This document shows, in pieces, positions 9,498 through 19,550 of a stretch of DNA of 32,381 nt. The first letter of the stretch is position 1. Each line of letters begins with the position of its first letter. Origin of the DNA: Betaproteobacteria bacterium (GTDB lineage Bacteria; Pseudomonadota; Gammaproteobacteria; Burkholderiales; Burkholderiaceae); NCBI GenBank assembly GCA_016867965.1, contig VGIH01000008.1, positions 1 through 32,381 of the forward strand, written 5' to 3'. The notes beneath the pieces were generated by a model that saw nothing but the letters and a program-made list of their open reading frames with translations, was not told where the DNA came from and did no database searches. The position numbers were made by a program, and so were the translations under genes.

Positions 9498-12001
9498 ACC
9501 TCGCGCAAGCACTCCATCGTGCTTGCCGTCTGAATCTTTTGCTGCAAGCGAAATCCGGCAAGCAAACTCACGCATACCCCTAAAACAATACCAAGTCCAA
9601 TCGCGGTTCCAAAGGAGTAGAACTCAATTTCCAATACGTATCGACCCAAAGCCCACGTGGTCGCACTTGCAGCCAAGCCGCCCAATAGGCCTGACAAAAA
9701 TCCAATGGTGGTGAGCTCAATGACAACAAGTTGCGCCAGGGTTCGCTTCGAAGCACCCACCGCCTTGAGCAGAGCCGCATCCCGAAAACGATCATCTTGC
9801 GTGGATCCAATTGCGGCAAACAGTACCAAAATCGCAGCACACAAGGTGAATACCAATAACAAGCCCAATGCACTTGCCAGACGATTTAACACCTCCTGAA
9901 TTTGACGAATCGAGTTCTCAATATCAACAATTGTTAAATTCGGATAGGTTTGCGCCAACTTGAGATCTAAGTTTTCGCGTTCTTTGGGCTGGTGGTACGA
10001 GGTAATCCAAGATTTTGGAAAATCATCCAAGGCCTTCGGAGGAAAGATCACAAAGAAATTAACCTGCATGGATCCCCAATCGAGTTTGCGCATCGAGGTA
10101 ATGGGTGCAGTAATTTTTTGGCCGGCGATATCAAAGCTCATTTGATCGCCCATGCGAAGATTGAGGGTCTTCGCAATACCACTCTCAATGGAGATTTGTG
10201 GAGTGACCGAATTACCAAACCATTGACCAGCAACTAACTGATTGTCGCTTGGTAATTGATTGCTGTACGAGAGATTGAATTCACGATCAACTAAGCGGCG
10301 TGCATTATCGGTTTGGTAATTGTCAGGCATCACCTCTCGCTCATTAATATGCGTGAGTCGCCCCCGAACCATTGGATAAAGCTGAGCCTCAGTAATGCCT
10401 TCGGCAATTAACATACGCTGCACTTCTGCTTTCTGATCATTTTGGATATTGATCAAAAACCGATTCGGGGCGTTATCAGGCACATTGGCTTGCCAACTTT
10501 GCAATAAGTCTTGGCGCAACAAAAAGATCAGCAGGAGCGCCATAATGGCTAACGCCAAAGAGCTCACCTGAATCATGGCAAAAGCAGCGCGGCGTGATTG
10601 TGTGCTGATCGCAAAGCGGGTCACAAAGCCGATCCTCGCAAGGTAACTTGATTGACTAAAGCACTCAAGACCCCACAAGCCAAGCCAAGCGAGCCCCGCA
10701 AAGAGTAATGCGCCAAGCCCAAATGAACCAGTCGCCCAAACCAGCAACTTCAGATCACGGGTTGCCCAAAATACCAATGCCAAACAACTAATGAATCCAA
10801 ATAATGCAATCGATTTAGCAGCCAGTGGTACCTTGCCAAACTCTCGGCGCACTAAACGCAATGGGGAGATCTGACTTAAGGTCAAGATCGGTGGTCCTGC
10901 AAAACCAAAAAGAAGTAAGAGTGCAAACACCACACTCCAAACCACGGGCCATACCGAGGGCAATGGCAGACGAGTCTGAATAAGCCCACCCAAGAGTTGC
11001 ATCAACAGCTCTTGAGCAAACCAGCCAATGAATCCCCCAAGAATAGTTGCTACCACACCAATCATCGTGAGGATATACAGTTGTTTGCGAAGAATTTGCG
11101 CCTGACTCGCACCAAAGCATTTCCAAACTGCGCAGCTATCGGCTTGCTTGAGAACATAGCGCCTGGCAGCAAGGGCAATTGCTAAGGCGCAGATTAAGGC
11201 GGTCATTAAAGCCACAAGCGATAAGAAGCGCTCTGCACGCTCTAAGGTTTTGCGCATGACCGGCTGAGCATTCTCTAGGGACTCAATGCGAATACCGCGT
11301 AATTTTTGTTGCTCAATATGATTGAGAGCCCAATCTTGGTAGCCCCGAATTTGAGGATCGGTTCCAGATAGCAGTAGGCGATAGGTCACTCGACTTCCAA
11401 AGCCAATCAACCCTGTACTTGCTAAATCATCAATACCAATCATGGCTCGGGGTGCAAAGTTCATAAAGGCTGCACCCCGATCAAGTTCCCGCACAATGAC
11501 TGCATCAATCCGAAATTGACGATCGCCAATGCTTAGTGAATCGCCTAACTTTGCACGCAAGGAAATTAATACGGCGGGGTCGACCCAAACCGTATTTTTG
11601 GGAGGCATTCCGGTAACCTCTTCAATCGACCGTTCATCGACCCTACCGTCATTCACTTGACGACTAATTTGCAATTGCCCCCTGAGGGGATAGAGGGCAC
11701 TTACGGCCTTTAGTGAACTTAATTTACTTTCCCCGCCATGGCTTACCATGCTGGGGAACACCACTGTTTGGGCAATGTTTAGTTTCTGAGACTTTGCCGC
11801 CTCAATCAATGCGGGCGCAATGGGCTGATCTGCAGCAATCAATAAATCGGCAGCCAGCAGCGTACGGCCATCGATTTCAAAGCTGCGCTGAAGACGATCA
11901 GCTAAAAAGCTGACGCTGGAGAGCGCAGCTACGGAAAGCACAAGGGCAATAAAGAGCCAAAAGAGCTCCTTAGCGCGAAGCTCTTTTAGGAGCATCTGCA
12001 T
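9494..12001 (-). CDS. FtsX-like/YbbP-like ABC transporter permease
   Basis: 835 aa; N-terminal TM, periplasmic domain, two FtsX-like TM blocks (FLSLVALMTALICALAIALAARRYVLKQ; RDAALLKAVGASKRTLAQLVVIELTTIGFLSGLLGG). Confidence 0.88.
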   Translation of the reverse strand: MQMLLKELRAKELFWLFIALVLSVAALSSVSFLADRLQRSFEIDGRTLLAADLLIAADQPIAPALIEAAKSQKLNIAQTVVFPSMVSHGGESKLSSLKAVSALYPLRGQLQISRQVNDGRVDERSIEEVTGMPPKNTVWVDPAVLISLRAKLGDSLSIGDRQFRIDAVIVRELDRGAAFMNFAPRAMIGIDDLASTGLIGFGSRVTYRLLLSGTDPQIRGYQDWALNHIEQQKLRGIRIESLENAQPVMRKTLERAERFLSLVALMTALICALAIALAARRYVLKQADSCAVWKCFGASQAQILRKQLYILTMIGVVATILGGFIGWFAQELLMQLLGGLIQTRLPLPSVWPVVWSVVFALLLLFGFAGPPILTLSQISPLRLVRREFGKVPLAAKSIALFGFISCLALVFWATRDLKLLVWATGSFGLGALLFAGLAWLGLWGLECFSQSSYLARIGFVTRFAISTQSRRAAFAMIQVSSLALAIMALLLIFLLRQDLLQSWQANVPDNAPNRFLINIQNDQKAEVQRMLIAEGITEAQLYPMVRGRLTHINEREVMPDNYQTDNARRLVDREFNLSYSNQLPSDNQLVAGQWFGNSVTPQISIESGIAKTLNLRMGDQMSFDIAGQKITAPITSMRKLDWGSMQVNFFVIFPPKALDDFPKSWITSYHQPKERENLDLKLAQTYPNLTIVDIENSIRQIQEVLNRLASALGLLLVFTLCAAILVLFAAIGSTQDDRFRDAALLKAVGASKRTLAQLVVIELTTIGFLSGLLGGLAASATTWALGRYVLEIEFYSFGTAIGLGIVLGVCVSLLAGFRLQQKIQTASTMECLREV

Positions 12002-12006
12002 ATTAG

Positions 12007-12792
12007 TTAAATACTGGGAACCTGACCACCATCCACCCGAATTACAGAGCCAGTGATGTAGGAAGCATTTTGACTTGCTAGGAATGCCGCGGTATCGCCA
12101 TACTCCTTTGGATCACCATAACGACCCGCAGGAATGGTTTTCAAACTTGCGCTCACAACGGCGTCGTAGGTGATGTTCTCCCGCTTCGCACGCGCCTCAT
12201 CGAGTTGGCGTAAGCGATCGGTTGCCACTCGACCTGGCATGATGACATTTACGGTTACCCCATCGGCTGCCACCTCCGCAGCCAAGGTTTTGGACCAACC
12301 GAGTAATGCAGCTCTTAACGTGTTTGAAATCGCTAGATTACGAATCGGTACGATTGCTCCGGAAGTGGTACTGGTAATAATGCGGCCCCAACGACGCTCA
12401 CGCATCCCCGGCAAGACTCGATCGGTAATCTTCATGAGGGAGAGCACCATCTCCTGAAAGCTTTTTTGCCACAACTGCGGATCTTGACCACTTGCTGGTG
12501 TTGGTGGCGGTCCACCAGTGTTATTAATCAAGATATTGACTGGTCCCAACTGGTTTTCAATCGTCTGTACATGACCATCAATTGCATTGAGATCAGCGAG
12601 ATCCCAATTTAAGGCGAGTGCCTTGCCGCCAACCGACTCAATCATCTTGACGGTCTGTGCGAGACCTTCGGCATTTCGACCGGTCACCGCAACCTGAGCG
12701 CCCTCCCGGGCTAAAGAATGTGCCATCGCCTGACCTAAGCCTCGGCTTGATGCCAGCACTAATGCAGTCTTTCCCTTAATTCCTAAATCCAT
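12007..12792 (-). CDS. SDR-family oxidoreductase
   Basis: 261 aa; MDLGIKGKTALVLASSRGLGQAMAHSLAREGAQVAVTGRN and ILINNTGGPPPTPAS; C-terminal ITGSVIRVDGG. Confidence 0.92.
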   Translation of the reverse strand: MDLGIKGKTALVLASSRGLGQAMAHSLAREGAQVAVTGRNAEGLAQTVKMIESVGGKALALNWDLADLNAIDGHVQTIENQLGPVNILINNTGGPPPTPASGQDPQLWQKSFQEMVLSLMKITDRVLPGMRERRWGRIITSTTSGAIVPIRNLAISNTLRAALLGWSKTLAAEVAADGVTVNVIMPGRVATDRLRQLDEARAKRENITYDAVVSASLKTIPAGRYGDPKEYGDTAAFLASQNASYITGSVIRVDGGQVPSI

Positions 12793-12815
12793 CGTGCACT
12801 CCCTTATTCGTTGTT

Positions 12816-13352
12816 TTACTTATTAGTTGACTTCGGCTGAGTCAATGGCTTTGGCAGTTTCTTTGTGCCAGCATCCAAATCCACTTCATAACGCTGCAAG
12901 ATGGAGGCGAACGCTTGCTGCAAGCCATTGGCTAACGTACCTGAACGATTATCCTTTAAAGGCACGCGCTGTGTGTAACGGTTACTCATTAAGATCGGAT
13001 TTTGAGTACCGGTTGATAAAACGGTTAGATAAAAATGGATGCTAACCACGGCTTCAGGCTGGACTCGATAATCCCCATACAGTTCAGTAACATTCACTTA
13101 AAGTGCGTAATACGGAAAGAAGGTGTTGCTTTGGTTCACTGCCGCCTTGAAGATATTGGCTTCGCTAATCCATTGGCGCGTCGCATTACTCACCATCTCA
13201 GCAGGAGTGGAAATATACCCGTTATAGAAATCCTTCTTATGGCCCAAGGTATCCGCACTAATTTGTCCCGATAGAGTCACGCAAGCAATCGCTCCCGATG
13301 CGCGCCAGTTTGCAACTGGGGCCGTTGAGGTTGTGCGTTTGGGAGAAGCCAT
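12816..13352 (-). pseudogene. ABC-type transport auxiliary lipoprotein (PqiC/YmbA-like) split by an in-frame stop
   Basis: Two contiguous ORFs in one frame (13098-13352 and 12816-13097) separated only by TAA: ...FYNGYISTPAEMVSNATRQWISEANIFKAAVNQSNTFFPYYAL*VNVTELYGDYRVQPEAVVSIHFYLT.... The combined reading resembles the ABC_trans_aux domain; no obvious signal peptide. Confidence 0.6.
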
Positions 13353-13418
13353 ATTCTGACTATTAAAGCAAAGAATCGTGACTTATAAAAACTTGCCACT
13401 GGGGCAAATCAAGGAATA

Positions 13419-13495
13419 TGGCGCGGCTGGCAGGATTCGAACCCACGACCCCTTGGTTCGTAGCCAAGTACTCTATCCAACTGAGCTACAGCCGC
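13419..13495 (-). tRNA. tRNA-Arg (anticodon ACG)
   Basis: Minus strand GCGGCTGTAGCTCAGTTGGATAGAGTACTTGGCTACGAACCAAGGGGTCGTGGGTTCGAATCCTGCCAGCCGCGCCA folds as a full cloverleaf with encoded CCA. Confidence 0.97.
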
Positions 13496-13513
13496 ATCAG
13501 GCAGAATTATGCC

Positions 13514-14008
13514 ATGGATACGAAGAACTACATCACACCGGCTGGGCATGAGGCACTAAAAACTGAGCTTTTGCATCTTTTGGACCACGAGCGTCCTGAA
13601 ATTGTGCAAGTGGTCCATTGGGCCGCATCCAATGGAGATCGCTCAGAAAACGGCGATTACATTTACGGTAAGAAGCGTTTGCGCGAGATCGATCGACGGA
13701 TTCGATTCCTCAACCAACGTTTGGAGAATGCAGTGGTGGTCAATAACCAAGATCGTATTTCAAATGGTGGTGATCCCGAGCAAATTTTTTTTGGGGCAAC
13801 CGTTATCTATAGCGATACCGAGGGAACGGATACCCAAATCCGGATTGTTGGGATCGATGAGGTCGATCTCGAAAAAGGCTATGTGAGTTGGATTTCACCA
13901 ATTGCGAAAGCCCTAATCAAAGCCAAAGTGGGCGACACCGTTCGAATCCAAACGCCTGCGGGTGCTAAGGAAATTGATATTCTGGATGTGCGCTACGAGG
14001 ACTGCTAA
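13514..14008 (+). CDS. greB: Transcription elongation factor GreB
   Basis: MDTKNYITPAGHEALKTELLHLLDHERPEIVQVVHWAASNGDRSENGDYIYGKKRLREIDRRIRFL. True start at 13514; the track ORF extends artefactually into the tRNA. Confidence 0.94.
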   Translation: MDTKNYITPAGHEALKTELLHLLDHERPEIVQVVHWAASNGDRSENGDYIYGKKRLREIDRRIRFLNQRLENAVVVNNQDRISNGGDPEQIFFGATVIYSDTEGTDTQIRIVGIDEVDLEKGYVSWISPIAKALIKAKVGDTVRIQTPAGAKEIDILDVRYEDC

Positions 14009-14011
14009 GAA

Positions 14012-16354
14012 CTAGACGCTTTTATTGCGGATTACCCGGAACACGTCGGTGTTGGCGCGCAAACCGCGTAACACTCGAGAGAGATGCAAACGATTCAATA
14101 CTTGAATGGTAAAGCGCATCGTCACAGAGTCCTCTTTGTATTTATCATCCATTGAAACATTTAAGATGTTCGAATCAGCCGATGTAATCGAACTCGCAAC
14201 GCGGGCGAGCACGCCCTTTCCTTGCTTAGTATCTACCGTAATAGCCACATCAAACTCTCGCTTAGTATCTTTACTCCATTGCACACCAACCCATTTATCA
14301 CTGTCTTTTGACAGCATGCGATGCGCCACCTTGCAATCCTGGGTGTGGATTTGCAATCCCTCTCCTTTACCCAGATAAGCCATGATGTCATCGCCAGGAA
14401 TCGGATGGCAACAGGTTTGAAAACTGACCGACATACCCTCACGACCATCCACGACCAGAGATTGCGTTTGCGTCTCATGATCCGAACCACCCCAATCGTT
14501 CGAGCCAAGACGCATTTGCTCAGACCCGCCCTCTTCACCAACTAGGATTTTTAAACGAGTCGCTAACTCAGCAGCAGTCCGTCGTCCCAAGACAATATTG
14601 ACGCAAACCTCCTCGCGGGATTTATCGCCGGTCCAATGCAATAACTTTTCCCAAATCTCGGGCATCAGGAGCCCTGCATCAACACCTTGCTGTCGCAGCG
14701 CACTCGCTAATAAACGTTCACCTAATTGCAGTGCCTCAGCATAGTGCTTAGTCTTTAATGCATGTCGAATGGCCGCACGGGCTTTACCAGTGCGCACAAA
14801 CTCCAACCACCCTGGGTTTGGCTGTGAGGATGTGGAGTTGATCACTTCCACAATATCGCCATTCTTGAGTTCGGTACGCAGTGGCAATTGCAAATTATTA
14901 ATCTTGACCGTAACGCAGGTGTTCCCAAGATCACTATGGATGGAGTAAGCAAAGTCGAGAGCCGTTGCGCCGCGTGGCAACGCACGAATTTGGCCTTTAG
15001 GAGTAAATACATAGACCGCATCGGGGAACAAATCGATCTTGACGTGCTCTAAAAATTCTTGTGAGTCACCGCTGTTATCTTGAATATCAACAAGTGACTG
15101 CAACCATTGGTGCGCGCGGTTTTGCACTTCACTGAGTTCCGGTGAGCCATCCTTATAAGCCCAATGGGCCGCTACCCCAGATTCAGCCACGGCGTGCATG
15201 TCCGCGGTGCGTACCTGAAACTCGACCGGTACACCAGATGGACCCACTAAGGTGGTGTGTAAGGATTGATAGCCATTCAACTTAGGAATCGAGATGTAAT
15301 CCTTAAACTTCCCGGGCATAGGTTTATAGATGGAATGCAAAATTCCAAGGGCTCGGTAGCACTCATCGATCGTACGGACGGTAACTCGGAAAGCGTAAAC
15401 ATCCAAGACTTGTGAGAAGCTCAAATGCTTACTGCGCATTTTGTGATAAATGCTAAAGAGGGTTTTCTCACGACCCTGCAAATCGACCTCAATCCCAGCC
15501 TTGGCAAATTGCATCCGCACCGCATCCAGAATCTTGTCAACCATCTCACGACGATTACCACGCGCCTTCTTAACCGCTTTCTCAATCGCCCGAAAACGCA
15601 TCGGCATGGAATGCTTAAAGCTAATATCTTGTAAATCACGGTAGATTAAGTTGAGCCCCAGACGGTGTGCAATCGGGGCGTAGATTTCCATCGTCTCTAA
15701 TGCAACCCTGCGTCGTTTTTCAATGGGGACCGCATCAAGAGTGTGCATATTATGGGTTCGGTCAGCCAACTTGACCAAGATGACGCGCACATCACGGGCC
15801 ATTGCCATAAACATTTTCCGAAAACTCTCAGCTTGAGCCTCGGCATGACTCTGAAACTCTAATTTATCAAGTTTGGTTAAGCCCTCAACCAGCTCAGCCA
15901 CTTTCGTACCAAATTGATTGATGAGGTCGGTCTGAGTGCAACCAGAATCCTCAATCACGTCGTGGAGCAAAGCGGCCATGATGCTCTGGGCATCTAAACG
16001 CCAAGTTGCGCACAGCTCGGCAACCGAGACCGGGTGACTAATATAGGGTTCGCCGCTATGGCGGTACTGACCCAAGTGCGCGGCGTCTGCGAACTGAAAC
16101 GCTTTCTTGATCTGGTTTATTTCCTCAGGCTTTAAATAATGAAGCTTGTCGGTTAAACCGGTAATTGATACAACTTGCTGCTTGGGGGGTAATGTGGGTT
16201 GTGAGGTGGGGCCAAAAAGATGGCGGCTGGATTGCTCCAGTAGGGATGCAATCACGCTTTGAGCAGGATTGGCGCTTGGTAAAGACTTGCTTGTGCGTGT
16301 CTGGCTAGACGAGACTTCGTCTAGCGAACCCGTTGTGGTGACAGTTGACGCCAC
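14012..16354 (-). CDS. spoT: Bifunctional (p)ppGpp synthetase/hydrolase (SpoT/Rel family)
   Basis: 780 aa; HD domain (ALLHDVIEDSGCT), synthetase domain (YQSLHTTLVGPSGVPVEFQVRT), TGS and ACT domains. Downstream of rpoZ and gmk. Confidence 0.96.
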   Translation of the reverse strand: MASTVTTTGSLDEVSSSQTRTSKSLPSANPAQSVIASLLEQSSRHLFGPTSQPTLPPKQQVVSITGLTDKLHYLKPEEINQIKKAFQFADAAHLGQYRHSGEPYISHPVSVAELCATWRLDAQSIMAALLHDVIEDSGCTQTDLINQFGTKVAELVEGLTKLDKLEFQSHAEAQAESFRKMFMAMARDVRVILVKLADRTHNMHTLDAVPIEKRRRVALETMEIYAPIAHRLGLNLIYRDLQDISFKHSMPMRFRAIEKAVKKARGNRREMVDKILDAVRMQFAKAGIEVDLQGREKTLFSIYHKMRSKHLSFSQVLDVYAFRVTVRTIDECYRALGILHSIYKPMPGKFKDYISIPKLNGYQSLHTTLVGPSGVPVEFQVRTADMHAVAESGVAAHWAYKDGSPELSEVQNRAHQWLQSLVDIQDNSGDSQEFLEHVKIDLFPDAVYVFTPKGQIRALPRGATALDFAYSIHSDLGNTCVTVKINNLQLPLRTELKNGDIVEVINSTSSQPNPGWLEFVRTGKARAAIRHALKTKHYAEALQLGERLLASALRQQGVDAGLLMPEIWEKLLHWTGDKSREEVCVNIVLGRRTAAELATRLKILVGEEGGSEQMRLGSNDWGGSDHETQTQSLVVDGREGMSVSFQTCCHPIPGDDIMAYLGKGEGLQIHTQDCKVAHRMLSKDSDKWVGVQWSKDTKREFDVAITVDTKQGKGVLARVASSITSADSNILNVSMDDKYKEDSVTMRFTIQVLNRLHLSRVLRGLRANTDVFRVIRNKSV

Positions 16355-16369
16355 AGCGGGACCTCCGGC

Positions 16370-16573
16370 TTAGAGAGGTACTTTGGTCAACATATCCCGA
16401 TCGGTTACCCCAACAGCAATCTCACGCAAAGCAACGACCGTCGCTTTATCTTTTGCGTCGACTCGGGCTGCATGTCCCTGAACTAATTGCCGAGCGCGGT
16501 AGGTGCCAGCTAGGACCAACTCAAAACGATTGGGAATGGTTTTTAGACAATCTTCTACAGTAATACGGGCCAT
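16370..16573 (-). CDS. rpoZ: DNA-directed RNA polymerase omega subunit
   Basis: 67 aa; [30 protein letters not shown]. Confidence 0.95.
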   Translation of the reverse strand: MARITVEDCLKTIPNRFELVLAGTYRARQLVQGHAARVDAKDKATVVALREIAVGVTDRDMLTKVPL

Positions 16574-16625
16574 TCTGAACTCACTTATTTAGATTAACCC
16601 CTATAGGATACCCGATGACTGGCTA

Positions 16626-17264
16626 TCATGCCCCAAGACGCTTGACCAAGGCTGGGTAACGGGCCATCATCGGCCCGGTACGCAACCGGCTGGCAGCTAA
16701 AATCGCCTGCAGGTCTCTTAGGGCGTCTGCAAAGACCTCGTTAATGACAATGAAGTCGGCTTCGTGGGCGTGTTGTAACTCGATGTGGGCAGCTGCAACA
16801 CGCTTTGCAATCGTGACCTCATCATCCTGGCCACGCTTATGCAATCGTTCCTCAAGAGCCTCAATTGAGGGCGGGAAGATAAACACCCAAATCGCCTGAG
16901 GAATTAATTTGCGAATTTGCTGAGCGCCCTGCCAATCAATTTCCAGGATCACATCCTGACCTTGTTGCATTTGGCCCTCAATCCACGAGCGCGAAGTGCC
17001 ATAGAGATTGCCATGCACTTGCGCAGACTCCAGAAAATCACCGGCAGCCTGTTTAGCCAAAAAGGCCTCTTTTGTAATGAAGGAGTAATCACGGCCATCT
17101 AGCTCACCGGCGCGCGGTGCACGCGTGGTGCACGACAGCGAGAGTTGTAAGCGATGATCAGACTCCAAAAGCGCATTCACTAAAGACGATTTGCCAGCCC
17201 CTGAAGGAGCCACAATCATCAACATACTGCCCTGGTAGGTGTTTGGAGTGCTCATGGTCATCAC
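16626..17264 (-). CDS. gmk: Guanylate kinase
   Basis: 212 aa; MLMIVAPSGAGKSSLVNALLE and LSLSCTTRAPRAGELDGRDYSFI. Confidence 0.97.
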   Translation of the reverse strand: MMTMSTPNTYQGSMLMIVAPSGAGKSSLVNALLESDHRLQLSLSCTTRAPRAGELDGRDYSFITKEAFLAKQAAGDFLESAQVHGNLYGTSRSWIEGQMQQGQDVILEIDWQGAQQIRKLIPQAIWVFIFPPSIEALEERLHKRGQDDEVTIAKRVAAAHIELQHAHEADFIVINEVFADALRDLQAILAASRLRTGPMMARYPALVKRLGA

Positions 17265-18184
17265 TCCAAATTTTGCACTTGCTCGCGCATTTGCTCAATC
17301 AATAATTTAAGCTCCAATGCGGCATTAGTGCAATCTTCATGAACTGATTTGGATCCAAGGGTATTGGCCTCGCGATTTAGCTCCTGAATCAAGAAATCTA
17401 AGCGCTTACCCACGGCCCCACCCTCTCCAATCGCGGTCCTTGCGACCTGAATATGCGTTTTAAGACGAGCCAACTCTTCGGCAACATCAATCCGAACCGC
17501 ATACAAAACCACCTCCTGCCGAATACGCTCTAATAACTCGATATTAAAGGGGATATTGGCTTGCGTAGCATGCACACCCAAGGCCTCCTCAATCCGGCCC
17601 ACTAATTTGTTTTGATAAAGGGTCACAATCTCAGGAATACGAGGTTCAAGTTTGGTCACCATGCCTTGCATCGCATCAAGAGCATTCATTAAAACCTTGG
17701 CGAGCGCCTGGCCCTCAGCCTGCCGCGATTGCAGCAACTGCCGCAAAGCCTCTTCGCCCGCTTGAAGGGTTGCACGTTGCCACTGATCCTCAGGTGTTTC
17801 TGAATCCGCCACTACGCCTGGATAGCGGAGGATATCGGCAACACGCAACTCCTCGGCCGTAGGAAATTGTCCCTGAATCTTGGCTTGTGCCTCTTTTAAG
17901 GCCATTAGTTTGGTTGGGTCGATCGCGATTGTTTGGGGTCGCGTATGCTCGTTTGAGCTTTCACGCCATGCAGCCCTAAACTCAACCTTACCGCGCTTGA
18001 GATGCTTATTGAGGAGTTCACGTAAAGCACCTTCAGCAGCACGGCACTCATCGGGTATCCGAAAGCTCAGATCCAAAAAGCGGCTATTAACTGCCCGAAT
18101 CTCAACCTGAAGATTGACATAACTCCCCTCACCCATCTCAATGGGATGGGAAGCGCTGCCATAACCAGTCATGCTCGATATCAT
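17261..18184 (-). CDS. yicC: YicC-family endoribonuclease
   Basis: [46 protein letters not shown]...; C-terminal [18 protein letters not shown]. Start moved to ATG 18184. Confidence 0.93.
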   Translation of the reverse strand: MISSMTGYGSASHPIEMGEGSYVNLQVEIRAVNSRFLDLSFRIPDECRAAEGALRELLNKHLKRGKVEFRAAWRESSNEHTRPQTIAIDPTKLMALKEAQAKIQGQFPTAEELRVADILRYPGVVADSETPEDQWQRATLQAGEEALRQLLQSRQAEGQALAKVLMNALDAMQGMVTKLEPRIPEIVTLYQNKLVGRIEEALGVHATQANIPFNIELLERIRQEVVLYAVRIDVAEELARLKTHIQVARTAIGEGGAVGKRLDFLIQELNREANTLGSKSVHEDCTNAALELKLLIEQMREQVQNLE

Positions 18185-18219
18185 GTAGGCATTGTAAATT
18201 GCAAAAAAGGAAGTCTTCC

Positions 18220-18939
18220 ATGAATCGTCCCAGCCAACGCCAAGCACGTGATCTGCGGCCTATTACCATTACACGTTCCTTTACAAAACATGCCGAGGGC
18301 TCGGTCTTAATCGAATTTGGGGACACCAAGGTTCTTTGCACCGCGAGCGTTCTTGAAAAGGTGCCACCTCATCAAAAAGGCTCTGGCGAAGGTTGGGTCA
18401 CTGCTGAGTACGGCATGTTGCCCCGCTCCACCCACACCCGCTCGGATCGTGAAGCTGCTCGGGGTAAGCAAAGTGGTCGTACTCAAGAGATTCAGCGACT
18501 GATTGGTCGAGCCTTGCGCAGCGTCTTTGATCTCAAAGGACTTGGCGAGCGCACTATTCATCTTGATTGCGATGTGCTTCAAGCCGACGGGGGAACGCGC
18601 ACCGCAGCGATTACCGGTGCCTATGTTGCTGCCCGCGATGCAGTAAACCGTTTACTTCACCAGAAGCTAATTACCTCTGATCCGATCATCGATAGTGTGG
18701 CGGCGATCTCGGTGGGCATTTATCAGGGCGTTCCCGTTCTCGATCTTGATTACGCAGAAGACTCAGAGTGTGACACCGATATGAATGTGGTGATGACCGG
18801 TCGTGGTGGCATGATTGAAGTGCAGGGAACGGCCGAAGGGGCTCCGTTCTCACGCTCTGAACTCGACGCACTATTAAACCTTGCTCAAGTTGGCATTGAT
18901 GAGCTAACGCGTATCCAGAAAAATGCCCTAGCCGCATGA
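18220..18939 (+). CDS. rph: Ribonuclease PH
   Basis: [44 protein letters not shown] and [17 protein letters not shown]. Start at ATG 18220. Confidence 0.96.
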   Translation: MNRPSQRQARDLRPITITRSFTKHAEGSVLIEFGDTKVLCTASVLEKVPPHQKGSGEGWVTAEYGMLPRSTHTRSDREAARGKQSGRTQEIQRLIGRALRSVFDLKGLGERTIHLDCDVLQADGGTRTAAITGAYVAARDAVNRLLHQKLITSDPIIDSVAAISVGIYQGVPVLDLDYAEDSECDTDMNVVMTGRGGMIEVQGTAEGAPFSRSELDALLNLAQVGIDELTRIQKNALAA

Positions 18940-19550
18940 ACCAACGCTTGGTATTGGCTTCGAATAATGCCGGGAAGCTGAGAGAGTTTGCGCAATTGTT
19001 TGAGCCCTTTGCAATTGAACTCATCCCCCAAGGGCAGTTGCAGATTACCGCTGCAGAAGAACCATTTGATCGCTTTATTGATAATGCCCTAGCGAAGGCG
19101 CGGCATGCCAGCAAGCTCAGCGGTTTACCTGCCATTGCAGATGACTCAGGCATTTGTGTGGATGTATTAGGTGGTGCACCCGGCGTGCGATCAGCCCGCT
19201 TTGCTGGTGAGCATTGCTCAGATACCGATAACAACCAAAAGCTATTGTCTTTACTGGTGGGTCATGCAAACCGTCAAGCCCACTATGTATGTGCCTTAGT
19301 GGTGGTTCGAGATGCTGATGATCCCAATCCGATCATCGTTGAAACGCGTTGGGACGGTGAGATTATCGATGAGCCACGCGGTGAGCATGGCTTTGGCTAT
19401 GACCCCTACTTTTATCTCCCTGAACTACAGATGACCGCGGCAGAACTCAGTCCCGAGCGTAAGAACGCCATCAGCCATCGAGGGCAGGCGCTGGCTCAAC
19501 TCATGGAGCAATTGGAGAAAGATCCGTTTTTTCAGAAGCTTAATGATTAA
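18936..19550 (+). CDS. rdgB: Non-canonical purine NTP pyrophosphatase (RdgB/HAM1)
   Basis: [49 protein letters not shown]; 4-nt overlap with rph. Confidence 0.96.
   Translation: MNQRLVLASNNAGKLREFAQLFEPFAIELIPQGQLQITAAEEPFDRFIDNALAKARHASKLSGLPAIADDSGICVDVLGGAPGVRSARFAGEHCSDTDNNQKLLSLLVGHANRQAHYVCALVVVRDADDPNPIIVETRWDGEIIDEPRGEHGFGYDPYFYLPELQMTAAELSPERKNAISHRGQALAQLMEQLEKDPFFQKLND

Noticed and set aside
13418-13513. N-terminal extension of the greB ORF (MARLAGFEPTTPWFVAKYSIQLSYSRIRQNYA)
   Set aside because: It is a translation of the antisense strand of tRNA-Arg; GreB homology starts at ATG 13514.
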